Assembly: GCA_900542285.1 (NCBI GenBank)
Contig: UQNF01000002.1
Location: 23,090-87,089, forward strand
Reading direction: 5' to 3'
From: an uncultured Clostridium sp.
Lineage (GTDB): Bacteria > Bacillota > Clostridia > Christensenellales > CAG-138
Length of the DNA stretch: 64,000 nucleotides
Positions 1 through 8,272 of the stretch are shown one piece after another (position 1 is the stretch's first letter; each line of letters starts with the position of its first letter). The position numbers and the translations under genes are program-made. The notes beneath the pieces are model-generated. The model made no database searches. It worked only from the letters and a program-made list of their open reading frames with translations, and was not told where the DNA came from.

Positions 1-591
1 CTGAGCGGAGATATGCTGAGATGCCACGCCAACGGTCTGGATTTTGACCCCGTGATGCCCCTCGGCAGCGAGGCGGCGATAAAGTCCATCGGCAACAGCA
101 GCACGCCGCCGCGGGATATGCACGATGAAAGGGATGCGCTGTCGCTGCTTCAGGCGCTGAGCGAGACCGTTGCGGAACGCCTCCGCAGGCATGAGCTGCT
201 AGCTTCTACCGTGGTTTTGAGCATAAGGGATACGAACCTTGTGACCTTTGAACGCCAAATGCAGCTTACAAGGCCAAGCTGTATCGCGCTGGAGCTTCGT
301 GATGCGGCGCTGAAGCTGCTGAGAGATAACTATGCCTGGGAAAGACCCATACGCAGCCTTGGCATAAGGGGCACGGCGCTCGTGAGTGCAAACGCTCCCA
401 TGCAGCTCAGCTTCTTTTCCGATGAGGAAGAGAGGGACAAGCGGCTGACCGTGGAGCGCACCGTTGACGCTATCCGCACTAAGCACGGGAAGGCCGCGCT
501 TTCGCTGGCGACCGCAGCCTATATCAGGGAGCTTGGCACGCTGCCGGAGAACGATAAAAATCCGACCGCCGTGTTCAAAATGCATATGTGA
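1..591 (+). CDS. Y-family DNA polymerase (DinB-like), C-terminal part
   Basis: The reading frame is open from the first base, so the 5' part, with the catalytic palm, lies outside the window. The visible 196 residues match the thumb and little-finger region of Y-family translesion polymerases: a W/HANGLD-type segment near the start, then the IKSIGNSSTPPRD segment typical of the DinB/ImuB/UmuC little-finger boundary. A later QLSFF segment resembles the PLQLSLF-type motif at the end of these proteins. Such enzymes copy damaged DNA with low fidelity. Without the N-terminal half I cannot separate DinB from the Gram-positive UmuC/ImuB-like type, so no symbol is given. The gene ends normally at a stop, 87 bases before the next start. 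Confidence 0.85.
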   Translation: MSGDMLRCHANGLDFDPVMPLGSEAAIKSIGNSSTPPRDMHDERDALSLLQALSETVAERLRRHELLASTVVLSIRDTNLVTFERQMQLTRPSCIALELRDAALKLLRDNYAWERPIRSLGIRGTALVSANAPMQLSFFSDEEERDKRLTVERTVDAIRTKHGKAALSLATAAYIRELGTLPENDKNPTAVFKMHM

Positions 592-678
592 CAAGAAAAA
601 TTCATAATAATTCGTTGCTTGAGACAAACTAAGATGCTATAATTATACAAATAAATATACAGGATGGATGGAGAAGAA

Positions 679-1374
679 ATGCAATCAGTTCTTAAGAAAA
701 TCGCCATTTTCGTGCTGGCGTTGGCGCTCATCGCCGCTTTTGGCTGCAAAGGCGATACGCCTCCGATACAGACGGACGAACAGGGAATGCAGACGACGAA
801 CACGCCGGGACAGACTGCCTCTGCGGAAGCGGAAGATCCGGATATCGGCGAGGAGGTCGCTTCGCTTTTCGGCAGCATTGAGAACATAGAGAAGTATGAC
901 GGCGAAAATGCGGTCAGCGCTGTCGGCAGCCTTGTCATCGAAAGCGGCAGCTTCGTAATTCCCTATTGCTATGAGGGCTTGGAGGCCACGAGCGTGACCA
1001 TCAGAAGCGGCAGCATTGATATCATCTCCTCCGATGACGGCATAAACGCTGCCGACGATGATGACGACAGCCGAGACCCGTTCAAGGCAAGCACCGATAA
1101 CTTCGTCATTATCGACAGCGGTTCGCTCACGATCGTGTCGGAAGGCGACTGCATCGACTCCAACGGCGATATCATCGTCAACGGCGGTACGCTGCGTCTG
1201 ACCTGCGGCGGCAACGGCAACACAGCGATTGACGCGAGCGGAAGCTTCACGAATAACGGCGGCGACGTAACAACAAACGACGGTTCCGAATCAGGCAATA
1301 TGGGCGGCGGCATGGGTGGAGGAAAACCCGGCGGCCCGGGCGGAGGAAAACCCGGAGGCCCGGGAAGGCCGTAA
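679..1374 (+). CDS. Carbohydrate-binding-domain lipoprotein (Cthe_2159-like)
   Basis: 231 residues. An in-frame ATG exists 15 bases upstream, but a GGAGAAG site sits just before the ATG at 679, which gives a cleaner signal peptide (KK then a hydrophobic stretch) ending in AAFGC, a plausible lipobox. The mature part has short repeated segments of the type SGSxxIxSxxDGINAxDD and DCIDSNGDIIVNGG. These are the calcium-binding parallel beta-helix rungs of the Cthe_2159/DUF4353 family, which binds acidic polysaccharides such as pectin. The protein is much shorter than usual family members (400-600 residues). It ends in a low-complexity Gly/Pro/Lys tail (GGGMGGGKPGGPGGGKP), probably an extended spacer. 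It is likely anchored outside the membrane. The ligand is inferred from the family only. Confidence 0.7.
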   Translation: MQSVLKKIAIFVLALALIAAFGCKGDTPPIQTDEQGMQTTNTPGQTASAEAEDPDIGEEVASLFGSIENIEKYDGENAVSAVGSLVIESGSFVIPYCYEGLEATSVTIRSGSIDIISSDDGINAADDDDDSRDPFKASTDNFVIIDSGSLTIVSEGDCIDSNGDIIVNGGTLRLTCGGNGNTAIDASGSFTNNGGDVTTNDGSESGNMGGGMGGGKPGGPGGGKPGGPGRP

Positions 1375-1408
1375 CGGTGAATCGGCATGATGCGTTCATG
1401 GCATAAAG

Positions 1409-1630
1409 CTCGCCGAACGCATGATGAAGAAGCGGCGCAAACGCTCATAATCTTCATCAAAGATATTAATTCTTTCAATAATACTCCGGATCAAGATGAC
1501 CGGAATCTCGGGCTGCGCATCTTTTGCATACTCTGCAAAGGAGAGCAGCCTTTCTTTTTCCGACCTTATTTCGGGCAGAAGTCATATTGCTTTCCCTGTT
1601 TTTCGCCGGCCAATAAGCAGCTGCTCGGTT
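1409..1630 (-). pseudogene. Relic downstream of pglZ, possibly a recombinase C-terminus
   Basis: The 277 bases after pglZ hold no intact gene. Read on the minus strand they contain a start-less open stretch of about 55 codons (SEKERLLSFAEYAKDAQP, then PVILIRSIIERINIFDED) ending in a stop near 1409. A second frame just upstream (GEKQGKQYDFCPK) seems to continue it after one frameshift. The Ile/Arg-rich helix followed by ERINIFDE resembles the ends of large serine recombinases, where a similar helix reads LIEKIVVHE. The match is by eye and weak. It sits where brxL would be in a complete type 1 BREX locus, but it does not look like BrxL. Confidence 0.3.
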
Positions 1631-1651
1631 TCTCACAGCTCCACGGACATA

Positions 1652-4261
1652 TTAACCGAAGAAGTTAAACTCGTCCGGAGCAAAGGCGATGTCGATCCTG
1701 AACTCCTCACGCTGCGGCTTGTGAAAACCGGACTCATCTGCAATGACAAGATAGTAGCTGTCCTGCTTACTGAATTTCATGCTTTTCAGGTTAAAGCTGC
1801 AGCGGAAGGTGCGATCCTGTCCGTTATCGCTTGTTTTGTCTGCAATGATACGAGCTGTATCACTGATATGCTTGCCGCCGGCATCGGTAAAGTACAGTTG
1901 GTAATTGCAAACAGAACGATTATCTCCAACAGCTTCTTTCTGGTAGAAATTCAATGAGAAAATCATGTTGCTTATCTTTCGTGTAGCAGACAGCAAGCTG
2001 ATGGAAACAGGCTTTGTATCATACTTTTCACGGTTGCGCTGATAGGTCATACTTGCGTTGCGCAGGAACTGATAGTCAATCACAGGGACGACCATTTCCT
2101 GCAGACTGATACCGCCATGCACATAGTTCAGACCTCCGCCGCTCGTTTTGATGCGAACATTTTCCCTCGGTGCAAAAGCATCAAATCCGGATTGCTCGTC
2201 AACAAATTTTACCGGCATAAGGTAGTCCGGCTTTGCGCCTTTCTGCATGATTGCATAGCGACGTCCATACTCCACACACTGCTGATTGAAGCCGGCCTTA
2301 TCGACCTTATCGTCCTCGGTCAGCGGGCTGTAGGTGTACAGGAAACCGTGGTCAGCCGTGATAAAGATTCTGGTTCCGCCGAACTCGTTGCAGATAATGC
2401 GGACGATATTTTTTATTTCGGCAATCGCATCAGCACAGGCCGGGAACACCAGATTGTCAGCCGTATGGCTGGCTTCATCTATTTTGTCGTGGTAAATGTA
2501 CACGACATCCATGCCCTTGACCAACGCCTGTCGGTCGGCACGTTTCATCTTGATAATATTCTTGTACTGCAATGCCACGCTTGCGCCATGGGCGTTTTTC
2601 AGTACCTTATCACGGTTCTGCATTTCAGTAGAAGCGCCGTCTGCAAGGACGGAAACACCGCCGGTCGTCTTTGGCACCACATTCAATTCCCTGTGCGGAA
2701 GCAATGCAGCCATACCGAATTTAGTGATCGTCGGGAAAATGCCCTGGACGCTTTCCAATGTGACCCTGCCCTGGGTCTCACGGCGCAGCTGCTCCGTCAG
2801 GGATGCCGCAACCTCGTAGCGCAGAGCATCGGAAACGATGACATACACCTTGTTTTCGCTGGATGCCACCTTACTGCGGTAGAACGACTCCTGCTGACCA
2901 ACCTCCAAAATGCGTCCATACTTAGCAAGTTCATCGGCACAAACATCCGACCAGTTGCTGCTCAGCTGCGTCAGGAACCGGCCGTTATACAGCCCTTCCA
3001 CCTTTTCAACAACATGCTTGAACAGATCGTCAAGCACTTCATTGGAGACGGTCAGGCTGTTATCAAAGCACAAATGGAACTGTCGATAATAGGTATCCAT
3101 CTTGAAGTAGTCAGTTGTGTAGGCTTTCCAAATCTGACGTGCCTGCGCAAGGTGGAATCCGGATGCGTGTTCCTGTAAGAATGCCTGCATATTGGCCACC
3201 TGCAGGAGACCTTCATAATAGCAGGACACCGGAGCGTACCATGCCATGGTTCGACGCTTTTCTACAACAGAGCTGATGGTATCCACATTGATGATGTAAT
3301 CGCTGATCTCTTTCATCAAAATTTTTAGGATACATTCGTTGATGCAAGGGAAACACTCGGTATCGACCAAATCTTCCGCATTCAGCTTCATAAACCTTGC
3401 GCTCAGCCTTGCTTCATCCTCTACGAAACGGGCAATATGGTAAAGCCCGTCAGGATCGGCCTGAAGCCACTCTGAAACCATATCATAGCAATATGACTGA
3501 TGGGGAGCGGAAATAAAGCTGTCCAATCCTGCCAGATATTCCGGGCGCATGGTTCTGGTAGCGGCGGTCAGCAGAATATGGGCGGCAAGGCGCCCCAGAT
3601 CCATGTCATCCCCTTCAGAATAGCCGGTAGCCTGGGCAACCATCACCCAAAACGGATTCTGAGCGCCATACTTCACCAAATCCTGATAAATGGTATTGGC
3701 GTCCATATCCGGAGACTGCGAAAGCACTGTACGGATAATGCCGGAAGGCTGTGCTTCCTTTATGCCGCATATAGAAGCCATGACCGCCATATGCAGCTGT
3801 GAAGCCGTGGCAATATTCTTTGCCATTGCGGCAACGTTTTTGCGGCGCTCGATATTGTTGAAGAACTTTTGATACCCCTTCACCACCCGGCGCACAGTGG
3901 CATTGTTCGGCAAGCCCATCTCGTCCATCCGGATGGAGTTGAGATCCGCGCGAAATTCCTCGCTGTAAAGCTCGATGTTGATAAGCCAGTTGTCATCCGG
4001 CTTTTCATAGCGCAGCGGACAATACACAAGATAATTGCTCGTTGTATCGTCCACGGCAAGAAGCTTTTTAGCTTCAAAGTTATTGCATCCGGTCAGCACA
4101 AGCACCTTGGCATTATCCGGAGCCAGCTCTTCGACCTTATCTTCAAATTCTCTGTCCTCGTCATACCAGAAGATGATACGGCGCTTATAGAACTCAGGCA
4201 GAGGAGCTGCAAAGCGCTTGTTCAGATCATGTACTATTTTTTGCAAGTCAATACTAGCCAT
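1652..4261 (-). CDS. pglZ: BREX type 1 protein PglZ (alkaline-phosphatase superfamily)
   Basis: 869 residues, a normal length for type A PglZ of BREX-1. The N-terminus (LPEFYKRRIIFWYDEDREFEDKV) is the conserved PglZ opening. The C-terminal half carries the alkaline-phosphatase-like core: VYVIVSDALRYEVA, with the metal-binding Asp, and IFITADHGFLYTYSPL, with the metal-binding Asp-His pair. BREX blocks phage DNA replication and uses PglX methylation to mark self. PglZ is an essential partner, and metal-dependent nuclease activity has been reported for the family. The start has a GGAGGAGG site four bases upstream. It is the last intact gene of a minus-strand operon whose brxB, brxC and pglX are destroyed, so PglZ is probably orphaned here. 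Confidence 0.93.
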   Translation of the reverse strand: MASIDLQKIVHDLNKRFAAPLPEFYKRRIIFWYDEDREFEDKVEELAPDNAKVLVLTGCNNFEAKKLLAVDDTTSNYLVYCPLRYEKPDDNWLINIELYSEEFRADLNSIRMDEMGLPNNATVRRVVKGYQKFFNNIERRKNVAAMAKNIATASQLHMAVMASICGIKEAQPSGIIRTVLSQSPDMDANTIYQDLVKYGAQNPFWVMVAQATGYSEGDDMDLGRLAAHILLTAATRTMRPEYLAGLDSFISAPHQSYCYDMVSEWLQADPDGLYHIARFVEDEARLSARFMKLNAEDLVDTECFPCINECILKILMKEISDYIINVDTISSVVEKRRTMAWYAPVSCYYEGLLQVANMQAFLQEHASGFHLAQARQIWKAYTTDYFKMDTYYRQFHLCFDNSLTVSNEVLDDLFKHVVEKVEGLYNGRFLTQLSSNWSDVCADELAKYGRILEVGQQESFYRSKVASSENKVYVIVSDALRYEVAASLTEQLRRETQGRVTLESVQGIFPTITKFGMAALLPHRELNVVPKTTGGVSVLADGASTEMQNRDKVLKNAHGASVALQYKNIIKMKRADRQALVKGMDVVYIYHDKIDEASHTADNLVFPACADAIAEIKNIVRIICNEFGGTRIFITADHGFLYTYSPLTEDDKVDKAGFNQQCVEYGRRYAIMQKGAKPDYLMPVKFVDEQSGFDAFAPRENVRIKTSGGGLNYVHGGISLQEMVVPVIDYQFLRNASMTYQRNREKYDTKPVSISLLSATRKISNMIFSLNFYQKEAVGDNRSVCNYQLYFTDAGGKHISDTARIIADKTSDNGQDRTFRCSFNLKSMKFSKQDSYYLVIADESGFHKPQREEFRIDIAFAPDEFNFFG

Positions 4262-4273
4262 ACGGCCTCCTCC

Positions 4274-5413
4274 TTATTTTATCTTCGCCAGGACATCCTT
4301 GAAGATCTCGTAATTATTCTTCACGCCGTCATCAAGGTCGATAGCAATGTACCGGTCCGCCAGATGATGAATCTTTTCTTCATAGCCATGGATTTCCGCA
4401 GCCTGCTCCTGCAGGGTCTTGAGACGCTTGCTCAGCTTCACACGCTCACCGGTGGACGCAGAAGCAATACGCTGCTCCAGATCCGCAATGGCGGTGCGAT
4501 AACGTGCCTGCTGTTCATGCACATAGTCGGTGCGCATTCTGGCAATGGTATCCGGCTGATAACGGTGCATATAGACCAGCGCTCTGAATCCGCCTTTCTT
4601 ACCGGAGTCAAACAGCCAGTAAATCGGGCGCTTTTGATAAATTTTGCAATGGTCATTGAAGAAGTCGTTCATGAAATAGCTGCGAATGACATCCTTGGGC
4701 TGACCTTTGCCGCCCAGAGCATCGGCAATGAATTTCAGGTTTTCGTCCAGTGTGTCTGCACCGTAGACTGTTTCCACAAACTTCACAAAGCGGCCAACAA
4801 TATCGTCCTCAAAATATTCATCGTCGCATATCGGAATGATATTGTCCTTGTCTGCCGGGAAGGTCTTATATTTGTTAGCATCCCACACTCCGCCGGCATA
4901 TGCAAGGCCGGCTTCATCCAAAGAGTAACGGCCAAACATACAGCCCACAGCATAGGAAATGAAGGAACGAATATCCCGGCCAAGGTCAGCTTTGCGGACG
5001 GTTACATCCTTGTCATCAACCTCCGGTGTCAACTCGTCCTGCAATCCGTAGATGTCGATGAAAATGCGGTTCAGTTCTTCCTCGTTGGCTTTGAGGCACT
5101 GAAAACGTTCCTCACAGACCATTTCCCAGTTTTTAAATGCTTGAGAGATCTTAAAACTCCACTTATTCATGTCCGTACCGTACCCGGCACCAGTTTTAAT
5201 TCAATCAGCGGATGGCACTGGAAATCCCATGAGGTTTCAAAGGAATCCCAATCAAGTTTCGATACATTAAGGTTTGCATCTACAATGTTAAGTACTCTTA
5301 AATCATCCTGATGCGGTATGGGAATATTCAGAACATCTTCTGGCGACACTCCAAGAGTTGGACTGAGCATTTCCGAGATATAGTTGCTTGGTTTGGAGTT
5401 TAGTACAGCTAAG
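4274..5413 (-). pseudogene. pglX: pglX 3' remnant (BREX adenine methyltransferase), truncated and frameshifted
   Basis: Only the C-terminal third (about 380 codons) of BREX-1 PglX survives; the family is usually about 1200 residues. The first recognisable part (VLNSKPSNYISEMLSPTLGV, then DVLNIPIP and SKLDWDSFETSWDFQCHPL) is the end of the target-recognition region. The second (KISQAFKNWEMVCEERF, then NEEELNRIFIDIYGL) is the conserved C-terminal part. They lie in different frames. At about 5171-5181 the minus strand has the tandem pentamer GTACGGTACG; with one copy removed the frame reads LVPGTDMNKWSF through the break. The S-adenosylmethionine-binding and NPPY catalytic parts are absent, so no methyltransferase can be made. 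The stop is 12 bases before the pglZ start. Confidence 0.85.
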
Positions 5414-5488
5414 ACCTTTTCCTTCAAGGAACTCCGGCTCCTGAATATGGATGCGCAGCCCGTCCAAACGCTCTTGTATGTCAGCCAT
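5408..5488 (-). pseudogene. brxB: brxB 5' remnant (DUF1788), fused to pglX debris
   Basis: A strong AAAGGAGG site precedes an ATG at 5488. The first ~25 residues (MADIQERLDGLRIHIQEPEF, then LEGKGL) match the opening of DUF1788/BrxB proteins, which begin with a short amphipathic helix followed by a P-x-F-x-x-x-KGL motif. Beyond about 5413 the frame leaves the family and runs out of frame through pglX sequence to a stop at 5303. The start lies 12 bases beyond the end of brxA, as expected for the normal brxA-brxB-brxC-pglX-pglZ order. The assignment rests on a short segment plus position, so it is less certain than its neighbours. Confidence 0.65.
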
Positions 5489-5500
5489 ATTGTGCCTCCT

Positions 5501-6106
5501 TTAAGAAAAATAGTTGAACGCCGGAAGAATAACATCATCATTATTGCTTCTGATAGCGTTTTCCAGAATGGGATTAAGCCAAACCGGATTTAAGTGGTCT
5601 GCACGAATGTCATCAAGATACTCCGTCTCAACCAAAACTCGAGTGATTATTTGTTTCAGCTTTGTAATCGTAGTATCGCTCCAACCGGCAACAGCATCGT
5701 TCTGTTCCTGCAAACGCAGAAAGAATGAATTCAAGTCTATCTTACCAAACGAGGAATCCCTTAAGCGGTACTTCTCTCCGATTACTGTCAGCATAAATTC
5801 CCAGACCAGGCGGCTTTGCTTCATAAGGGCATAAAGGCAAATCTGCTTTGCGACATCCGTAGGCTGTGATGCAATCGCAGAAATCAGCGTTTCATCTCCC
5901 ATCCCTTTTAGCCTTTTTACACAGGCTTTTGCCATCTTCCTGATCGACTTTTCCGTCGGATACTGAAACAGGTTGTCGGCGCAAATCCGATCAACGATTT
6001 CTGATTCAGCCAGGCCTTCGACCATCAGTTTTGCAGTTGTTCTCATCTCATAAAACAGGAACGGCTCTCTTGTAAGTGAGGCTATATAAGGAAACGAACT
6101 GTCCAT
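5501..6106 (-). CDS. brxA: BREX protein BrxA (DUF1819)
   Basis: 201 residues, full length for the family. The sequence opens with SSFPYIASLTREPFLFYEMR, followed by KLMVEGLAESEIVDRICADN and YPTEKSIRKMAKACVKRLKG, the conserved DUF1819 blocks. BrxA is a small helical protein with reported DNA-binding activity, encoded first in BREX operons. A GGAGG site lies six bases before the start. The gene follows the XRE regulator by 12 bases and precedes the brxB fragment by 12 bases, which indicates one operon. It appears intact although the downstream core is lost, so it has either acquired another role or not yet decayed. Confidence 0.88.
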   Translation of the reverse strand: MDSSFPYIASLTREPFLFYEMRTTAKLMVEGLAESEIVDRICADNLFQYPTEKSIRKMAKACVKRLKGMGDETLISAIASQPTDVAKQICLYALMKQSRLVWEFMLTVIGEKYRLRDSSFGKIDLNSFFLRLQEQNDAVAGWSDTTITKLKQIITRVLVETEYLDDIRADHLNPVWLNPILENAIRSNNDDVILPAFNYFS

Positions 6107-6118
6107 TCCTATTCCTCC

Positions 6119-6337
6119 TTAACCGAGTACCCTTGTTTCCGGGAGGATGTCCATAATATCATCAACGCTGCAGCCAAGCGCTCTGCAAATACGGATAATT
6201 ACTTCCATTGAGACGGTTTCATTTCTGGAAAGTTTCGCAAGAGTATTCGCACTTATGCCCACCTCTTTGGCAAACTCCGTCTTTTTCATTCCTTTATCAA
6301 TAAGCATCTTGAATAATTTGTTATAGCTTACATCCAT
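6119..6337 (-). CDS. XRE-family helix-turn-helix regulator at the head of the BREX operon
   Basis: 72 residues that are almost entirely one Cro/CI-type DNA-binding domain: KLFKMLIDKGMKKTEFAKEV is the first two helices, GISANTLAKLSRNETVSMEV the recognition region, and ICRALGCSVDDIMDIL the closing helices. Small stand-alone XRE proteins of this kind are common in Bacillota and often lead defence operons. A GGAGG site lies eight bases upstream of the ATG at 6337. Because it is the first gene of the brxA operon, it probably represses or tunes that promoter; this is inference from position. Confidence 0.85.
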   Translation of the reverse strand: MDVSYNKLFKMLIDKGMKKTEFAKEVGISANTLAKLSRNETVSMEVIIRICRALGCSVDDIMDILPETRVLG

Positions 6338-6404
6338 GCCATATACCTCCTACAAACAGCCTTGTTGTTTCCGCACAATAGCGCAATTACGCATTCTAAA
6401 ATAC

Positions 6405-6410
6405 ATTATA
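6405..6410 (-). promoter_or_regulatory. Probable -10 box of the XRE-brxA operon
   Basis: The minus strand reads TATAAT about 70 bases before the XRE start. No good -35 box is seen 16-18 bases upstream, where the sequence is AT-rich, so recognition may need an activator or an extended element. The start of the XRE gene and this box bracket a short AT-rich leader. Confidence 0.45.
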
Positions 6411-6545
6411 GCATATCCGCCCTCATAAATAAACACAAATATTGGCGTTCTCCAATATTTTTACTTGTTTTTCAAGTTTTGTTCTCCAAATATGAAACTG
6501 AAACACACAGTCGATGAGCCATGCACCAGTTGACGGAACGAATAA

Positions 6546-6967
6546 ATGATTTGCGAGATTCCACAAATTGACAAGGAGGCTCTTTCGCAGATAGTTAATT
6601 CCTTCCGGAAGAATTGGGATTCCATCATAGAGCGTCTGAACGGAGTCCATTTCGGAAGCTGCACCGAGCCGCTTATCAGTCATATTCTCTCCGAAAGGCT
6701 TTCAAGGAATCCCCTTGCGTGGAGCAGGGGAGGCCTCGGCAAGCCGGCTATGCTCCGCATATTCACCGAGAACGGCGGCAAGGCTGCTGCCGAACATATC
6801 CGGGTTTGAATGGAAAAGCTGGAACGAGCAAAGGACAACAACGCCCTTAGAAACGGGCTTGAGATATATAACAAATACGCCGAAAAGCTATGTACGCTTT
6901 CGGCGATCCCTTGCTTTAACTTTCACCAACACGATCAGCGTTGGGCGTCATCAATATTCCATTATTA
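6546..6967 (+). pseudogene. Transposase-like relic (UPF0236/ISLre2-type C-terminus)
   Basis: The 670 bases between the XRE gene and the Fic gene contain a plus-strand frame reading CEIPQIDKEALSQIVNSFRK, then CTEPLISHILSERLSRNPLA, W, S and NGGKAAAEHIRV, a stop at 6807-6809, and 52 further codons in the same frame (MEKLERAKDNNALRNGLEIY onward). The segment with C-x-E-P/A-x-x-SH-I/V-L-S-x-R-x-S-x-x-P, then W-S, then NGG is the conserved end of ISLre2/UPF0236 transposases. The N-terminal two thirds are missing and no terminal inverted repeats are evident, so this is a decayed insertion next to the BREX locus. Confidence 0.5.
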
Positions 6968-7009
6968 AGATTTCTGATTTACGGGAATAACGGAGTGATT
7001 GCGGGAAAG

Positions 7010-8056
7010 CTAATTGAGCCTGAAATAGCATGTGTTCTTGCCATTGCCCTCTCGCTTCAGTTCGCCCGAGTCCACAAGCTTTCTGAGTGCGCCCTCGATT
7101 GAGCTGTCGCTGAGCGTGGGACACAGCTCTCTAATATCCTGTTTATTGAATCGGCCGATCTTTTTCAGGGTCGCCCTCCTCACCATTTCATGCGCAGGAA
7201 GTTTTGCTTCGATGAGTTCAAACCTTTCTTCAAAATCCTTATATGCTGCAAGGATTGTTCCGAGAAGATAGTTGATGAATGGTGTTGCATCCTCTTCAAC
7301 GTCGTGCCAACCCGTCTGCGCCTTGGCAAGCGCATCATAGTACAGGTCTTTAGTCTGGGCAATCTTGGCTTCAAGCGATATGTACCTGCCCACATAGAAG
7401 CCATTTCTATATAGAAGCAGGGTGGTTAAGAGCCTGCTCATTCTGCCGTTCCCATCGTTAAACGGATGAATGCACAGAAAATCATGGATGAATACCGGAA
7501 TTGCAATCAGCGGTTCAACCTCCATGTTGCCTATCACCCGATTGTATTCCTCGCAAATCCTGTCGAGCGCCTCCGGAGTCTCATATGGTGCAAGCGGAGT
7601 AAACAGGGTTTCCATCCTGCCGCCCGGATAGGCAGCGCTGATATAGTTCTGCACCGATTTGGTTCTTCCTGCCATTGGGTTGTTGGTGTGGCTGTACATA
7701 ATCTTATGCAGCTGAAGGATATAGTTCTGCGTAATCGGAATAACATCAAAGCTTTCATGGATGATGGATAGCGCCTCCCGGTAGCCGGCTATCTCCTGCT
7801 CATTGCGATCCCTGGGCGTTGTCTTTTCATTAATGATCTGTCGGAGGCGTGAACTCGTGGTGACGATTCCCTCGATGGCATTTGATGTTTCGGTGCTCTG
7901 TATCATTGCAATATCAACAAGCTTGTCGAGTTTTTCGGGGCGCTGATTCAAATAGAGCTCCTGCTTGCCTGCGTACCTGTAAATGGCCGCAATCAGTCCA
8001 AGGGTATCCGATCCCCACTTTTGATCCTTTATGGAAGAGTAATTAAAGATTCTCAT
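7010..8056 (-). CDS. Fic domain protein (Fic/DOC AMP-transferase family)
   Basis: 348 residues. A longer frame extends upstream, but a GGAGG site seven bases before the ATG at 8056 and the family-typical beginning (MRIFNYSSIKDQKW) fix the start. The order is an N-terminal Fic_N region, the inhibitory helix S-N-A-I-E-G within STETSNAIEGI (the (S/T)xxxE(G/N) motif, N-terminal as in class II Fic proteins), the catalytic loop HPFNDGNGRMSR, and a C-terminal winged-helix-like part (NKQDIRELCPTLSDSSIEGA). Such proteins transfer AMP from ATP to Ser, Thr or Tyr of targets and are auto-inhibited through the Glu. The target is unknown. The gene is divergent from sbcDC. Confidence 0.92.
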   Translation of the reverse strand: MRIFNYSSIKDQKWGSDTLGLIAAIYRYAGKQELYLNQRPEKLDKLVDIAMIQSTETSNAIEGIVTTSSRLRQIINEKTTPRDRNEQEIAGYREALSIIHESFDVIPITQNYILQLHKIMYSHTNNPMAGRTKSVQNYISAAYPGGRMETLFTPLAPYETPEALDRICEEYNRVIGNMEVEPLIAIPVFIHDFLCIHPFNDGNGRMSRLLTTLLLYRNGFYVGRYISLEAKIAQTKDLYYDALAKAQTGWHDVEEDATPFINYLLGTILAAYKDFEERFELIEAKLPAHEMVRRATLKKIGRFNKQDIRELCPTLSDSSIEGALRKLVDSGELKREGNGKNTCYFRLN

Positions 8057-8084
8057 ATCCTTGCCTCCGATGTTATTACCTTTA

Positions 8085-8113
8085 ATATTAGCATAAAACA
8101 ATGCATTTTTCAA
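8085..8113 (-). promoter_or_regulatory. Probable sigma-A promoter of the fic gene
   Basis: Minus strand: -35 TTGAAA at 8108-8113, 17-base spacer, -10 TAATAT at 8085-8090, about 28 bases before the fic start codon. Both boxes are one base from consensus. Confidence 0.6.
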
Positions 8114-8183
8114 GCATTTGCAGATTATTCCCTTATTATCATGCTCAAAATACGGTATTAGATTCATATTCAGCTTTGAAGGC

Positions 8184-8212
8184 TTGACAGCAGGCGCATT
8201 ATTTTGTAACAT
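8184..8212 (+). promoter_or_regulatory. Probable sigma-A promoter of sbcDC
   Basis: Plus strand: -35 TTGACA at 8184-8189 (consensus), 17-base spacer, -10 TAACAT at 8207-8212. It lies 60 bases before the sbcD start and points away from the fic promoter, with 70 bases between the two -35 boxes. Confidence 0.6.
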
Positions 8213-8272
8213 TCTATTTACGGAGTTTACATCTGAGTACAGTAAAAAGAATAAAGGATGGGGGGCGAAAAA

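Noticed and set aside
1387..1668. Plus-strand 93-codon frame after the lipoprotein gene
   Set aside because: No ribosome site and no domain; the opposite strand holds a better, though broken, protein-like sequence.
1652..5311. Plus-strand open frames of 350-480 codons opposite pglZ and pglX
   Set aside because: Shadow frames of recognisable BREX genes on the minus strand; no ribosome sites or motifs.
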